The notes under the pieces: model-generated | What the model saw: only the letters and a program-made list of their open reading frames with translations | Databases searched by the model: none | What the model was told of the DNA's origin: nothing | Origin: Psettodes erumei | Taxonomy: Eukaryota; Chordata; Actinopteri; Pleuronectiformes; Psettodidae | Assembly (NCBI GenBank): GCA_016785225.1 | Contig: JAFBJZ010000880.1 | Location: 248,001 to 312,000, forward strand | Direction of reading: 5' to 3' | DNA length: 64,000 nucleotides | Part shown: positions 45,601-58,471 of the stretch, piece after piece | Numbering within the stretch: position 1 is the first letter of the stretch | Layout of the letters: the number at the start of each line of letters is the position of its first letter | Position numbers and translations under genes: made by a program

Positions 45601-48600
45601 CAGCAGATGCACACAGTCTTACACCATACATAGTTCCGCTGCAAGTAATAAATTGATGAGAGATCAGTAGCTCTACCTCACTTCAAATAATCCAAACTGT
45701 CTCTTTAATATTAAGCTGCTGGCAACTAATTCATTTGTCTTTGAACAGTGAGAAAAATTAAAATAAAGCTACTCGTCCTGCATGCCAGCTACTCTGAATT
45801 GTTTCAATGTACCTACCATAAAGGTCAGAATATGAGTGCACTCCAAATTTTGGGATGCCTGGATTGAGCGCTGTGTGTTGAGGAGAAAGGCTGGTCTGCA
45901 GTGCTGACTCTCTTTATATATACAGATTTATATTTGTCTCGGGTACATGAAAGAATCAAAAGTGCAAGTGTACAATGCAAGTGTATTGTATCTCATGTGC
46001 AACAGCATTTCGACCACTCACTGCAGTAAAATGTGGCCTCAACTGGTATTTTCTCTCCACAAATACACTTGGAATTCATAGTAAGGGATGGTTAAATTTT
46101 AATGGGTTCTTTTAAAACTTCTGTGCAGAACAAAACACATTTCATTAAGAAAGCTCTTCACTATGTTGTTAACAGTTTTAACAGTGACACTACAATCGAA
46201 ATGACAACTGTGTATAGGTGCTGACTGTATGATCACATCAGATCACTACTGTAGGAATCTACATTTTTTAGAGCTGCTCCTATAATTTTAGTTTGAGATT
46301 TAGATTGATTATGATAGTGTTTTGTATTTTGTCTAAATTACATGACTGGTCTTTTTTGATGGCAGGAACATCTTTGTGCATGTCCCTGCCAGAGAAACAG
46401 ATCCCTCCATGTGAAGGCAATTTATGGTTCACAATCAATTGCACGTTGCAAGTTGAAATTGCTTAAAATGATCACATAAACCTGTTTAATAGTTTAATTA
46501 TCTAAGGCACTCCCAAGTTTTTCCAGTTTAAAACTTGTGGGGGAAAATACTTACGGATTATGAATATTTTCTACAAAGAAAATCTGTGACATGTCCCCTG
46601 GTGGAAATGTCAAAGCTGAAACACATCCAAGTCAAACAGCTACAACACTGAGACTAGTCTGATGTAAAGTCACATTAAGCTATCTGTTTGCACACAAAAA
46701 TAGACAACCAAGTAAATACACAACAAGAACCAAACAATAGCCCATGCTAGATTCAGATCAGAGTGTTTTAGTGCAATAAAACCTGACTGGGTGGATGGAT
46801 GGGTTAACAATGCATGTGATGATACATTACCAGTCTCTGAATAGTCAGTACTAGTTTCTTTTGGTGATCTTTTCATGAACTCAGATACTTTGGTAAGTCT
46901 TTGTCTGCCCTTAAAACCACAGTTAGTCAAATTTAAATTTCACATCCTGACTCCAGCTGTTTATTTGAGATTCTGAAAGAAATCAAATATGCTTATATAC
47001 CTAAATGTTGAAATGAATATCTGTTTGCCAATGTCTTCTTTTAAAGTATAAAAAAATACTCAATACTGAATCAATACAACCCATACTACAGCAAGACATT
47101 TGGAGATCTGGATCTCGAGCAGGGCTCTGGCCTGGTATATGATGGTTCAAAGTTGAGGTTCATCTGTCAACAACCTGCTCTCTTTCATTTCCTTCTCCAG
47201 CTTTATTTAGCCCCCAGGGACCAGCCAGCACTTCGGTGCAAGTCTCCACCAGAAGTCTTTCATTTAGCCATTCTGTCAGTCCCCGATGTCTGCCACTGAT
47301 GGTCCCTTGGCTTTTTTCTGCTATAGCAGTACATTTCCTAAAAGTTCTACCACGATCAGTTCGCATAATTAGATGCCATGCACCTTAACCATAACAAGAA
47401 AAGGGAAAATGGAGGATATGGCCTCTTCCACACTGTCTGGTTATTTGTGGCTACGTGGAATGTTGACTGAAACTCTGCAGCAGGAGGTTTAATGAAGGAC
47501 TGGTGTGGTGTCAGGAGCCAGCGGTTGGAAAAAGCCAGCAGGGCAATGACAGCATGTGGCACTTTGCAGCCGAGGAGACTGGATCAGTAGTGGTAAAACA
47601 TCCTGATGACTGGAAAACAAAACCCTGGAAAATTTCACAGTGACTCGGAACAACACACTGAAGTGGATGAAGGATGGCGAAGAATCTGGGACTGGAGAAG
47701 TAGGAAGAAGGGAGCAGGGGGAAAAAAGAGACGCATCTGAAGGAAAATATGGGTGACATAGTTGTCTATTACCGTGTCACAGTTCATCAAAATGAAACCT
47801 ATTTTATTTTTAGCTGTGCCAGATTTTTGTCTGAAGACCACAAAGCAGCAGATTTTATTTCACTTGAGAAGTAAATCCAAATATGGATTTCAAACCATGT
47901 GTACACATACACAGACAACTACACAAAGCATTTTTCAAAATCACCACCAACAGAGATATTAACATCTCCATTCTTTAACTCCTGTACAGAAGACACAGGT
48001 GCAGGTGAAGGAACCTGGCCAGTGAAAACATTAACAACACAACATTTGGAGCTTCTGAACCATCTGCAGAAGAGTTTTAAAGCAATTTGTTTTAGTAAAT
48101 CCACCAAGGTGTTCATATGTATTTTCCTCTTGAGAGCAAAGACTGAGGTTATGTACTTGTAGCTGGGATCTGTCAGCTGTCATAATTCTTAAGGGGAAAT
48201 AAAATGGTTATGTTTAAGGGGTTTTCAGGATAAGACAGTAATGTTTGAATTTGAATCTAGAGGATTGCTGCCCACTTCACAAATCATCACTCAAACATTA
48301 ACATCATGTAGCCTCTGCTACACAAAGGGCTTCATCCCAGGTGTAAATAATAGCGAGTGGCAGGTCAGTTCCATTCCACAGCAGTTCCATGGTTCACATT
48401 GGCTCATTGTCACAAGTTTGTGGCTAATGTTGGTGATTAATAACACCTGTACGCTTCCTACTAAATGCCTGTCAAAATGTCCGCTTTGAAAAATACCATA
48501 TGCAGAAATGAGGCACATTTTAAAACTGACCCTTCAGGTTCTGGGCTCCATTCATTATTTACCATTTGCTGAGCAGATGGTTGGTGTCTTCCTTCAAAGG

Positions 48601-49624
48601 ATTAAAGCTGTGGATAGTGGTTTTCAGTAGAAACAAATGGTGTGTGGACATGATTCATATATTTACTACTGCTGTGGGGTTTTTTTATTTCATCTTGGAA
48701 TGTCTTATAAAAATATAGATATCACAAGTGATGGGATAGCTATGCTTACGAAGCAGAGAGTAGAACTGCATAATGTAAAGTAATGAGACATATATGGCTT
48801 ATTGTATTTGCTTTTCATGTTTGCTCCACATGATGTCAATTTAGTTTTACTTTTTTGGATTTAAGTCACAGAAAAAAAGAAAAGTTGTTCCATAAGATAG
48901 AAAATAAATTACACTCTGTATGATCAAAACTTAAAAATGCTTTTATTAGAAATAAAGACAGGGTGACTTTTGTATTTAAATATAATGCTGGATAACATGT
49001 TTGGTGACTTGATATGTTATTTATGTCACCATACCCACTAATTCTATCAAGACAATAAGATGTTTTGTTCAAACTTGAAACATCATTCAGTTTGGCTCTT
49101 AGATGAATGAAACAAGACAGTGACCCAACAGGAATTGATTTAACAAACACTAAAACACTGAAATAAGCATGGCTTCATTTCCCTTTTTAGAACAAAGTGG
49201 AGCTGTGGCGTTCACCTTCTTTTTATTGTCTCCCACTCACCTCATGCATTTCTCCTGCTGCAATTACTATGAACCCAACAACTATGCTCAGGTCCAGTTG
49301 ATTCCACTTAGGAATTTTACATATGGATACACAGACCTGAGACCAGTGGCAAGTACCCCTAAGAAAAAAGGGGAGGCCTCTTCACAAATTGCCAGTGGGT
49401 TAGTTCCTGCTTTGCACACACAAGAGGACACAGAGATTTAATTTGAACCAAATGAGAAAACACTGGACTTAAAAGTCCAAAGTGATAAAAGCTGATGAAT
49501 TCTGTCGAAATGTAACTGTAGAATTTCAGGTGGCATACCACTGGGTGCTTTTCCTGCAGTTATGTTAGGACACTAAGGGAGAAAGTCATATACGCTGTGT
49601 GTTTATCATTCAGATTCCAATTTT
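42641..49624. other. Intergenic, no supported gene
   Basis: About 7 kb without recognisable exon or large transposon. A purine-rich tract lies at 43459-43650. The open frame at 42939-43220 (minus) sits in a locally GC-richer pocket with a pyrimidine-rich stretch and AG at about 43191, but it has no recognised protein motif. The pair of nested frames at 45395-45670 also lacks motifs. Confidence 0.45.
43459..43650 (+). repeat. Purine-rich (GA) tract
   Basis: About 190 bases strongly biased to A and G on the plus strand, with few pyrimidines and loose GAAAGGA-type units. The minus-strand open frame here is an artefact of this bias. Confidence 0.8.
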
Positions 49625-49634
49625 TTTCATACAT

Positions 49635-50007
49635 ACCAACTCCGATAAGAGCAAGGGTGGAGGAGTGTGTATGTACATCAACGACAACTGGTGCACAGAC
49701 ATGCACACTATCGGGTCATTCTGCACCCCCCGACATTGAATATCTAGCTTTGAAATGCAGACCCTTCTACACACCGAGAGAGTTTACTGTTATCCTGATC
49801 ACAGCTGTTTACATACCACCACATGCTAATGCTAAGCTAGGCCTGGATGAGCTGAAAAATGCCATCAACAGCCAGCTGAACGCACACCCAGAGGGACCTG
49901 TGATCGTAGCAGGCGACTTCAATCACGTGGAATTAAGGACTGGAATGCCCACCTTCACTTCAGTTTCCATACATAGACAACAACATCCCAGATGCATACA
50001 AAGCTGA
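49635..50007 (+). pseudogene. LINE endonuclease (APE-type) fragment
   Basis: The frame contains AVYIPPHANAKLGLDELKNA and VIVAGDFNH, the conserved strands around the catalytic aspartate and asparagine of the AP-like endonuclease of L2/jockey LINEs. Upstream, across a frame change near 49735, a GGGVCMYINDNWC-like stretch belongs to the same domain. The frame ends at about 50005. The following sequence (to about 50090) continues the domain in other frames. Confidence 0.8.
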
Positions 50008-50289
50008 CACATCACCACATCTCAGCCTATCATACCACATCTCTCTGGAAATGATCCCATCCTACAGACCTGTGAGTTGCAGAACATGACCAGCTGTTAA
50101 AACTGTCCCAGTCTGGAGTGAAGAATCCACTTTGCTGCTGCAGGACTGTTTTGAAAACACAGACTGTGAGCTGTTTGCACAGAATACAGACCTGGAGGAA
50201 TACAGCTCATCTGTTCTGTTCTGTCTACATAGCCTCCTGCACTGACACTGTATTAACCCCAAGGTGTTCCCAAACCAAAAGCCATGGTT

Positions 50290-51072
50290 CAACAGTAACG
50301 TTCGAGCTCAGCTGAAGGCACAGGACATTGCCTACAGGTCAGGAGACAGGCTGGCCAACAGTAATGCCCCGCGAGATCTTAACAAAGGCAATAAAGAGTC
50401 CAAGCGTAGGTATCAGCAGCACATTGAGGACAACTTTAAAAACAACAACCCCCGCAGCAGATCTTTGCATGGTTCCACAAACAGTCCATCAGAACGAGAG
50501 CGCCCACAGCACCATCCAGGGAGGAGCATGCTCTTATCCTAGCACCAGCAGGTGAGATCCACACTGAGGAGGATCAATGTCAACAAAGCAACAGGACCAG
50601 ACAGAGTACCAGGCCGCACACTGAAGTCATGTGCTGACCAACTAACAGATGTGATCACCGACATCTTTAATCTGTCCCTGCAGCAGGCCGTAGTCCCTAC
50701 ATGCCTCAAATCCACCACTATAGTTCCGGTACCCAAAAAACAACAGTCAGGTGTCGCAATGACGACCAACCAGTGGCCCTGACACCCATCATAATGAAAT
50801 GCTTTGAGAGACTTGTCCTTTCCTACATCAAGGCCAACATCCCTGCTGATCTGGACAGCCACCAGTTCGCCAACACCCCCCACCTGGTGAAGAAAGCCCA
50901 GCAACGGCTCTTGTCTCTGAGGAAATTCAAGAGAGCCAAACTCCCCACTAAGCTCCTCGTGAGCTTTTACCAGAGCACAATAGAGAGCATCCTCTGCCAC
51001 TGTGTCACAGTGTGGTACACCAGCTGCATCGCAGGGAACTGCAGGGACCTAGCCCAAGTGGATTGGGACTGA
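50290..51072 (+). pseudogene. LINE reverse transcriptase with core deleted
   Basis: Bases 50290-50460 encode the basic linker (SGDRLANSNAPRDLNKGNK region). Bases 50552-50782 encode the start of the reverse transcriptase (NVNKATGPDRVPGRTLKSCA, then TTIVPVPKKQ). After a one-base shift near 50755 the frame gives PVALTPIIMKCFERLVLSYI and DSHQFA. It then jumps, still in frame, to HLVKKAQQRLLSLRKF of the C-terminal region. Everything between, including motifs A to D with the catalytic aspartates, is absent. The remaining C-terminal region (RRVSNIVKDPTHPAHRLF) lies at about 51110-51170 in another frame. Confidence 0.8.
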
Positions 51073-51449
51073 GCTACCAGACCTAGACTGGTCTATGCTA
51101 GCCAGCTACACAGGAGAGTTAGCAACATTGTAAAGGATCCGACCCACCCAGCACACAGACTGTTTGTCACCCAAGGAGGCAGGAGATACAGGACAACCAA
51201 AGCACACACGGACAGGCTAAGAAACAGCTTCTTTCACAGAGCTGTAGCCCACACACACACACACACACAATAGACACCCCCTCCCAAAATGCTTTGAATG
51301 CACTTTAGATAGCATACTGTTTACAATAATCCCTCTGTGGAAATCTCATATAATCACGATATTCTGTTCATACAATATATTGTATTTTGCAAGTCATTTC
51401 ACACCTGTATTCTTTAATTTTAATCTATTTTGTCTTTTATTTTTTATCC

Positions 51450-51899
51450 CAGGGGTGCACACACTTTTTCAGCATGCCAGCTACTTATCTAATGAAGTCA
51501 AAATGATCTACCTACTATAAAAATGCAAGACATATTTTTATTTAGAAATACATTGACAATTCTTTATATGCACTTCAACTTCAACGACATAGTGAAAAAA
51601 GTCATCCTCTCACTCCATATGGAAATGGTAAGTTTTAGGCTTCTTACTTGGTCCAGCTCCTTTACTCATTTTTAAACCCTTTCTCAAGTTCAAAAGAAAT
51701 AAATTAGATGCTAACTGGGGAACTCGCAAGCTTGCTAGAGTTTTGCAGCACTTAGCGCCTTTGTATGCGCATGTGTGGAGACATTTGACAGTCAGAAAGT
51801 CAGATGTCTGACTGGCTGCCCTTTTTAATGCCATGCGATCTACCCACACTTCCTTTGCGATTGACTGGTGGATCACGATCGATGTATTGTGCACCCCTG
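51450..51899. mobile_element. Non-autonomous hAT element nested in the LINE
   Basis: Terminal inverted repeats CAGGGGTGCACA begin at 51450 and, reversed, end at 51899, giving 450 bp. The flanking 8-mers ttttatcc (51442-51449) and ttctattc (51900-51907) match at 6 of 8 positions, a decayed hAT target-site duplication. The element splits the LINE 3' UTR, so it inserted later than the LINE. On the minus strand it keeps the first codons of the transposase (MSKGAGPSKKPKTYHFHME, 51668 downwards), followed by a stop where a tryptophan codon is expected. It is therefore an internally deleted derivative of an autonomous hAT. Confidence 0.85.
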
Positions 51900-52029
51900 T
51901 TCTATTCTATCTTGTACTTCTATACGTTTTTTAAACTTTATTTTATTCTTGCTGCTGCTGGTCTCTCTGTGAGCAAAAAACTAAATTTCATTGTATAACT
52001 ACAATGACAAATAAAAGTTCTATTCTATA

Positions 52030-55016
52030 TTTGAACCAACGTTCATACTTGAACCAAGGTAGTAACACTTGGATTGTGACCCCTCCTCACCAGGATTTTT
52101 TTTTTTTGTCTCATCACAGAAATACAGATTATTAGTTGTAATATATAATAGCCTTTTTTGTTACTAAGATGAAAATGAATTCAGTATGAATACATTTCAG
52201 GATTTGAGTGTACCAGGTGTGAAGTCATATTGGTTTTTTCCTTTCCTTTCTTCATCCAGCCAGCCAATTTCACTGTGACCACAAAGCAGATCTCAGTCCA
52301 AGGACTGAAGCTCTCAATGGGTAAAACAGCTGTCAGTCAGGGTCCCCTGCCAGTTAATTGGACGGCTTGTGGTTTCCTGTGTTTCGTCATTCAGTCTCAC
52401 TCAAGCCATAATCTGCAGAATCTGAACAACTTCCTGAGCGCAAGAAAATTCCTCGGTCTCAGATCCCACTTTCTACCACTGCACCATAGAATTTGACTTA
52501 CAAAAGGTTAACGTCATACTATTACATACATTTAACCCGGACTGAGCAAATAAACACCTGGATACCCTGTGATGCCGCTCCCTTTCAGTTTCTCTGGCTA
52601 TCCATAGTTAAGATTTTTTTCTTCCCCACTGAAAAACAAGGAGATCCACAACCTGCCTGAAAAGATTGCAACATCACTGATCCTCCAGTTTCACTAATTA
52701 TTTGAATAAAAATTTAAGGATTTTTCACACAGTGCCATTTATTCATCTTATGTGACACAAATGAACAGGTCATGGAAAGAGCAAAGAGGGTCTGTAAAAA
52801 TATGTGAAAAATCCAGAGCAGACAAAAACATGGTCAGAGCTTTTCTTAAAAGTGGCTGAGTCACTGAGGAAAAACTGAGTCCACTTTAAAGCAGATTTCA
52901 AAATCTGTTGTCATTTTCTGTCTCTCTCGTGAAACATTAGATTTCTCACCCTTGCAGCTGGGACTCAACAGATTTGTTGAAACATTCACAAAAGTTTAAA
53001 GAATCCCATCTCAGCATGCAGCACCTATCAACACCAGCACAGTGCTGTAAATCTTACTAAATCGCTTATTTGGGAAAATAAAGCAGTATGAGCCAGTCCA
53101 GTGTGGAAAAGTCTTCAGCTGGCTGTGTTGATCTTGGCATGGCAGGCTGTGATGACAACATGACCCCTCCTGCCGGAGGAAAGCTTCTCCCTCAGGGGTC
53201 AAGGTATGAGCTTCACCCAGCATCAGGACTGACACTGGCCAGACGCGTTTTGCAATGACTGGCTTTCAGTCCTCTGCTCACTGCAAACACAAAACTGGAT
53301 CACGGTTTTCATCTGGAGGACATGAAGAAAATGTCCTGAAATGCATTTTTTAATTCTGTGTGATAATGGTAGACAAATTGAATTGAAGCTTTACAGCCCA
53401 GCCATTACTTCATTTGATATGAAATATGTTTAAAACTTCACTGTTCACAATTTGGAAATTTGTCTCAGTTCACCACAGTGTTAAAAACAACCCAGACAAC
53501 TTATGAGGATGACTAACAGGGACACAGTATCAACAAAACTGATTTAGAAATCATAAAGATATCATTCTATTATCTGATTTATACATATTTTTGCAGTATA
53601 TGATGACAAGTGTTTTAGTTAATGAAACATTTATCAGTATTTCTAATAACTGAAAGTAATAAGTTCAAATCTGTTACTGCCCAACAAATACTGTATGCCT
53701 TCCAACAACTATACGCATACCTCAAATCTTCTCTGTTTAAATCTGTTAGTGCTGTCAAAGAGACAAGTCTTAATATTTAAGCCTAAAAATTCACGCTGTA
53801 TTCACAGTGAGCTGGATCACAACAAAGACTCTGGAGTCCAAGGAGTCTGCTTGAGGGTAAAGAGAGAATGTCCACACTACCACCGAAGACAAGCAAAACC
53901 TGTCCTTACACAGACAGCAGGTTTCCCTTCACATGGAGAAGACTGCTGTTGTCCCCTTATGACCAAATTTTGAACAAGGGATGAAAAAGATGCAGAACCC
54001 TTTTTAAATGCCTTATAACACAGGCAGTTCCCGCTGACATCCTCACTGATTCCTTCTTGATGAGAAGAGTACAGTTTAAACTCAAAGCCACCATACAATG
54101 TGCCCACAGTTACTGCAGACTTGGAACCCTGTAACCCTAAATAGCCTCTTGATTGCCTCTTGCCTCGGAGGCAGATGCTGCCCTGCCTCAGGTCATTTAC
54201 TTGGACCTGCTGACCAGCTGCTACTGGAGGCACAGCCAGGTGAGTCTGGAATCACTTTGTGAAGGAGGACCTGCCAAGCCTGCAGTCACATCAGAATTGG
54301 TAACTCTAACTAATGAAAGTGTACACACAAATCTGGGGGTGACTGTGGAAAGGTTATTTGGCTTATTCCTATTAGCACAGATAGATTAGTTGTTGTTTGC
54401 TTATCTTATGTGTGAAAGTGATTTATATAGATGGTCATCCCAGTGTTCTCATTAGTAAGCTGTTAAATAGAAGATGCTATTTTGGTCATCCAGTGCCCTT
54501 TCTGGGCTTTAGGATAAAGATCTGAAAGCACTACCAAAGTGTTTCCGTTATCCTTGATCAGATGCCCATGCTGGCTATAAATAACTGTGAACCAAACTTA
54601 AGGGATATTCCTGAGAACTTATGAAACACATGCACATAAAGAAAACACTGGGTACAACGTTCAACCACAAGTGAGCTCTGAGATGCATCTGAGGGAACAG
54701 GAAAGCCACAAAGCAGCTAAAGGCCTGAGCTGAATCAAGTGAGCGAATCACCAGCTGCTTTTACGAGTCAGAGGCTGACGCTTTCATGGCCAAGACACCA
54801 CCACTCCATGAAATTAGAATGCACACTCACATTCTGCAGAGGCGACACAAAAGGAAGAACTTCTTCTCATGGAAGTGTATCCGGGGGCTTCTTTGACAAA
54901 CTCCAGGCATGGGGCCCCAATTGTACCATATTTTTACTCAAAATGTGAATGGTGGTATTGGCAGTGGTAAAGGAACGTTCTCTTCTCTTTCTTCCTTTTT
55001 GCCTCTCTTCCTCTTT
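52030..55016. other. Intergenic, nothing recognised
   Basis: About 3 kb with no supported gene or repeat family; scattered short frames only. Confidence 0.5.
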
Positions 55017-55043
55017 CTGTCTTTCTTTCTTTCTTTCTTTCTC
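55017..55043. repeat. (TTTC)n microsatellite
   Basis: About five to six TTTC units within a longer pyrimidine-rich run (54975-55046). Confidence 0.9.
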
Positions 55044-55064
55044 CCTGTTTTCTTATATTATCAT

Positions 55065-55625
55065 CATTAGGGGTCCAAGCCTGATGGGGCTGGGAGCAAG
55101 CATGGTGCCCAGCACTGCATGACGAACACTACACTTGCCTAAGTTCACGCATGCCGACCAGCAGGTCGCCCAGTTGCAAAAGGTCAACATGTTTTGACCT
55201 ATTACTCCCACACTGTAGATGCACATTCAAAATTTCAACAACCACATCTTCCCTGGATTATGCTAAATGTAGGCAATACTCATATTAGTGTGAAACCCTT
55301 TTTTCTGCAAATTTGTTATTTGTGCAAAACCTAAATTTTCTATCTTGTCCTAGGGTTTTAATCCAACAGTATGAAATTTGGCACACATCATCTATACATT
55401 GGAGGCAAAAAGTAAGTGAGGGAATTTTGATTTGTCAATCGTTGTCAAAGTGTAAAATTATAATAATAAAATATGAGTTAGTAGCGTCACATTTAAGTGA
55501 ATTACAAGAAAAAAATGTAATTGCCTTCATCTATAAATGTGAGAAGTTTACACACCATCTTGGGACATTCCTGAATGTATGTATGAAGTTTAAGTTTGGC
55601 AATGACTGATAAGTGGGCGAGTGGG
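55065..55625 (+). repeat. Teleost interspersed repeat (MITE-like)
   Basis: Starts 'taggggtccaagcctgatgg' and includes 'cacgcatgccgaccagcagg', 'gttttgacctattactccca' and 'atgaaatttggcacacatca', in the order of a non-coding repeat common in fish. The right end is not clear. The 98-codon open frame at 55313-55609 falls inside it and is not a gene. Confidence 0.5.
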
Positions 55626-55794
55626 TGTGCCTTATACCAAATAAATGTAGATTTTGACATTCCCCCACTCAAACTTCAAAAAAACTTTAAGTATCACAGT
55701 TTCTTAATTTCATCATAATTCTGTGGTGTACAGGGAAGCAGTCAGAGGCCCCAGGAATGTGCCTGCCTTGCCCAGTGAAAAATCAACACCAAAT

Positions 55795-56247
55795 CATTAT
55801 TTACATTTGTCTGCTTTATTTGATTTGGAAATTCAGGTTTTTGAAGTAAAAGGCATGTAAACTTTTAAAGGGAGCAAGATGCGAACCAAGAGGATTACAC
55901 ATGTACAGTATTTTACAATGCAAAAACTAACGATAGAAGTTTGGGTTTACACTTACAGCCTTCAGAACTCTTGGATAAATTATTGAAAATCAAAAGCATG
56001 ATTTCAGTTCAGTCACACATAACATAAACATTTTTGTACTGATTGTTCAAAGACGTACAGTAGAATTGGACTGAAGCAAATCATCAACAGTGCAAAATCC
56101 AAGCCCTTTCATCAAGGTAAATCATCTCTGGAATGTTTTGAGTTTTATTTTATTGTCTGTTTGGAGCACAGCAAGCTGCATACATGTGGTTTGTACACGT
56201 CTCACCAGTGGGTCCACTTCCCTTAGGAGAAGGAAGACCAAGGGAGG
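55795..56247 (-). other. meox2 3' UTR (inferred)
   Basis: Sequence downstream of the meox2 stop codon. Candidate polyadenylation signals on the minus strand (TTTATT as written) occur at 56144-56154, about 100 bases after the stop, and at 55815-55820, about 430 bases after the stop. Which is used cannot be told from sequence. The lower boundary assumes use of the distal signal. Confidence 0.5.
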
Positions 56248-56475
56248 TCATAGGTGAGAGGGCTCTGAACTCTGGTCGCTGTCGTGACTGTCCTCCTCGG
56301 CTGCCAGCCTTGGCGAACTGGCCAAGCACTGAAGTCCTACTACCCCTGAAAACTCTGATGGCAGTAATCTCCCCTTTTTTACGTTCACCAGTTCTTTCTC
56401 ACGTGCTGCTGCCCCCTGCTGGCCTCCCTTCACACGCTTCCACTTCATCCTCCTGTTCTGAAACCACACCTTCAC
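56248..56475 (-). CDS. meox2: meox2 exon 3, end of homeodomain and C-terminus
   Basis: Terminal coding exon. The acceptor is a pyrimidine-rich stretch ending CCACAG just above 56475. The exon opens with VKVWFQNRRMKWKRVKGG, the DNA-recognition helix 3 of the homeodomain with its WFQNR core. It continues with QQGAAAREKELVNVKKG and ends EDSHDSDQSSEPSHL before the TGA at 56248-56250. This tail matches vertebrate MEOX2 rather than MEOX1. The exon has 75 codons plus stop and joins exon 2 in phase 0 after the glutamine at homeodomain position 44. The protein is a nuclear transcription factor that binds AT-rich sites and acts in somite, muscle and vascular development; that role comes from the family, not from this sequence. 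Fish often have two meox2 paralogues, and which one this is cannot be decided here. Confidence 0.95.
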   Translation of the reverse strand: MKVWFQNRRMKWKRVKGGQQGAAAREKELVNVKKGRLLPSEFSGVVGLQCLASSPRLAAEEDSHDSDQSSEPSHL

Positions 56476-57289
56476 CTGTGGGGAGACACCAATGAGTGAA
56501 TCTACCATGCAAACCAGCCAGAAAAGCATAGTCTCACCTCAACTCCACAAATCACACAATGGACAAGACTGATTCATATACAGTATATCGTCAAATCATA
56601 TATAGTACTCCATGTGCATTTACACTGTAACAGATGCTGACATCAGAACTATAAGGTAGCTGAATCTTCCTCCTGACAGTTGCATGTAGCTTTGTGTAGC
56701 AGGGCTACAAGCATGAATCTCCCTGCCACTCAGCAAGGAAACACTCACGAGAGCAAAACAATGACGAACTGTAGATAAATCAAGTGTTTTTTCCAAACAA
56801 TGCAGATGGCTCATAATAACTTTCAGTCAAATAATCTTTACATGGAATGTAGGAGACTTTCCAACATACATATGGTCATATGTATGTAGTACTGATAGAC
56901 TTTCAGTATGTACAGAATGTCTATGAACCTATACATGGGGCACAAACTGTACTATTTTCACAGTTTGGTTAGCTTTAGGCACAAAATCTCTCAGTTAGGT
57001 TTAAGAAAACATCATGCCTTTGGTTAAAATAAGTACTCTGAGGGTTTAGAAGACCTTCATAGTCATGGTTACAATAATAAACACAAAGTTAAGATTGAAG
57101 AACGGCCACGCTTAAAGGAAAATATTATAACTGCTAGTTTCAAGAAGAAAATGAAGAAGTCTCCTCAGTCAAAGCCGACTTCCTCCCAATGCAAATTCCA
57201 AAACTCTTTATACTACATCGCCTGACATCCTCATATGCTACTTGCACTGACAACCTGAGGGGGTTGTTTTTGCATAGGAGGGCACTCGA

Positions 57290-57660
57290 GACAGAAGGTA
57301 TTCCAGAAAGCAGGTTTAACAAACTCCAAATCTAAACCTGAACTCTGAGTCGATGAACCCTTCCGTGGGAAATTCTGCATTTCTGGTTCCAGAAGAGCTC
57401 ATCTGAGTTAGTTTAATCAACTCTAAGTATGTTTACTCTGATTTAAGGATGTGCATGGTAAATGGGAAAAAAGCATCATCAATGGACCTCTGACACTGTG
57501 ATTCACCATGTCAATAGGCAAATAAAGAACAGAACATTTATTTTAATCCAGTGGAGCTGCAAAGATTAATGTGTGACATTAATGCAGATTTATCTTTAAA
57601 AATAGTAGCTGAAATTTTGTTAAAGTTTTTAAATTTCAGTCTCTTCAGTTTCACCTTGCC
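57290..57660 (+). mobile_element. Harbinger-like/MITE interspersed repeat in intron 2
   Basis: Begins 'attccagaaagcaggtttaa' near 57300, followed by 'aaacctgaactctgagtcga' and 'gagctcatctgagttagttt', and later 'gtgattcaccatgtcaatag' near 57499. This order is characteristic of a fish DNA-transposon-derived repeat that I associate with PIF/Harbinger. No opposite terminal repeat ('aaacctgctttct') was found, so the element is partial. Confidence 0.55.
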
Positions 57661-58436
57661 AACTCTGACATATAACATAATCGACAATATTATATGATAT
57701 GATCTGATAACTATGATGTTTTGTTTTTGACAATTTTGTATGATTTTTTTTTAATTTACATCAAGATTAATGCATGGTAAATGTTTTAGTGCAGGGAAAT
57801 GATTAACAGCCTGACACTTGTCTTAATGTCCATAGGAAGACTGTACAGATTTTTCTCAGAGCTGAGAGTGAATCTACCGTTACCCTTAACATTTTTTTTG
57901 TACATAGGCCCAGACAGAGACCAGCTCGAGCCACTAGACACTGCCTGACTCCTGAACTCAGAGAGGAGGGGACTGGACTCCGATATTTTATGCCATAAAC
58001 AGTGGTCTAAAAGGACACTCGGCTTGGACTCTTTAAGTCTTATTCTTCCTTGGCCCATGCCCCACCTTTCCGACAATTTTGGTGAAGTAGTTTTTATGCA
58101 GTCCTGAACCAGATCCAGGCGGAAACATAACCTCCTCAGTGGGAGTAAGAATACAAACGACGGGTTTTCATTCCCGTTACATAAACAAACATCATCTACT
58201 TTCTAAGCGCATGCAGAAAATCAGATAATGCTAAGGTCTGCATACTTTGCCACCATGTTTAGCTGCCAACAAAAGTAGGCAGGTATAAGTAGCACAGTAG
58301 TAGATAAAAGTGGTATTTTCTGGTATTTTAACCATGTAGGTGAATTAATCAAGCAGTGTACATTATAATATCATTTGTATTTGAAACTCAGATTAAAATA
58401 AATTTTGTTTAATTTTCTAATAAAAAATGAGGAAGC

Positions 58437-58437
<1 letters not shown>

Positions 58438-58470
<33 letters not shown>
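58438..58470. repeat. (ATT)n microsatellite
   Basis: Eleven ATT units, uninterrupted. Confidence 0.95.

Positions 58471-58471
<1 letters not shown>

Larger units (their letters stand above)
49625..52029 (+). mobile_element. L2/jockey-type LINE relic with a nested hAT MITE
   Basis: In order: an endonuclease fragment (49635-50010), a degraded linker, the N-terminal part of the reverse transcriptase (50552-50870), an abrupt join to the C-terminal region (50871-51250), then a 3' UTR (51270-51449 and 51900-52029) ending with 'aatttcattg...aataaaagttc' and a short (TTCTA)n tail. The catalytic palm motifs are missing. A (CA)n run interrupts 51250-51269. A 450-bp hAT element sits inside the 3' UTR. 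The tail resembles other fish L2-group elements. Confidence 0.85.

Noticed and set aside
56184..56495. 103-codon plus-strand frame over meox2 exon 3
   Set aside because: Antisense shadow of the homeodomain exon.
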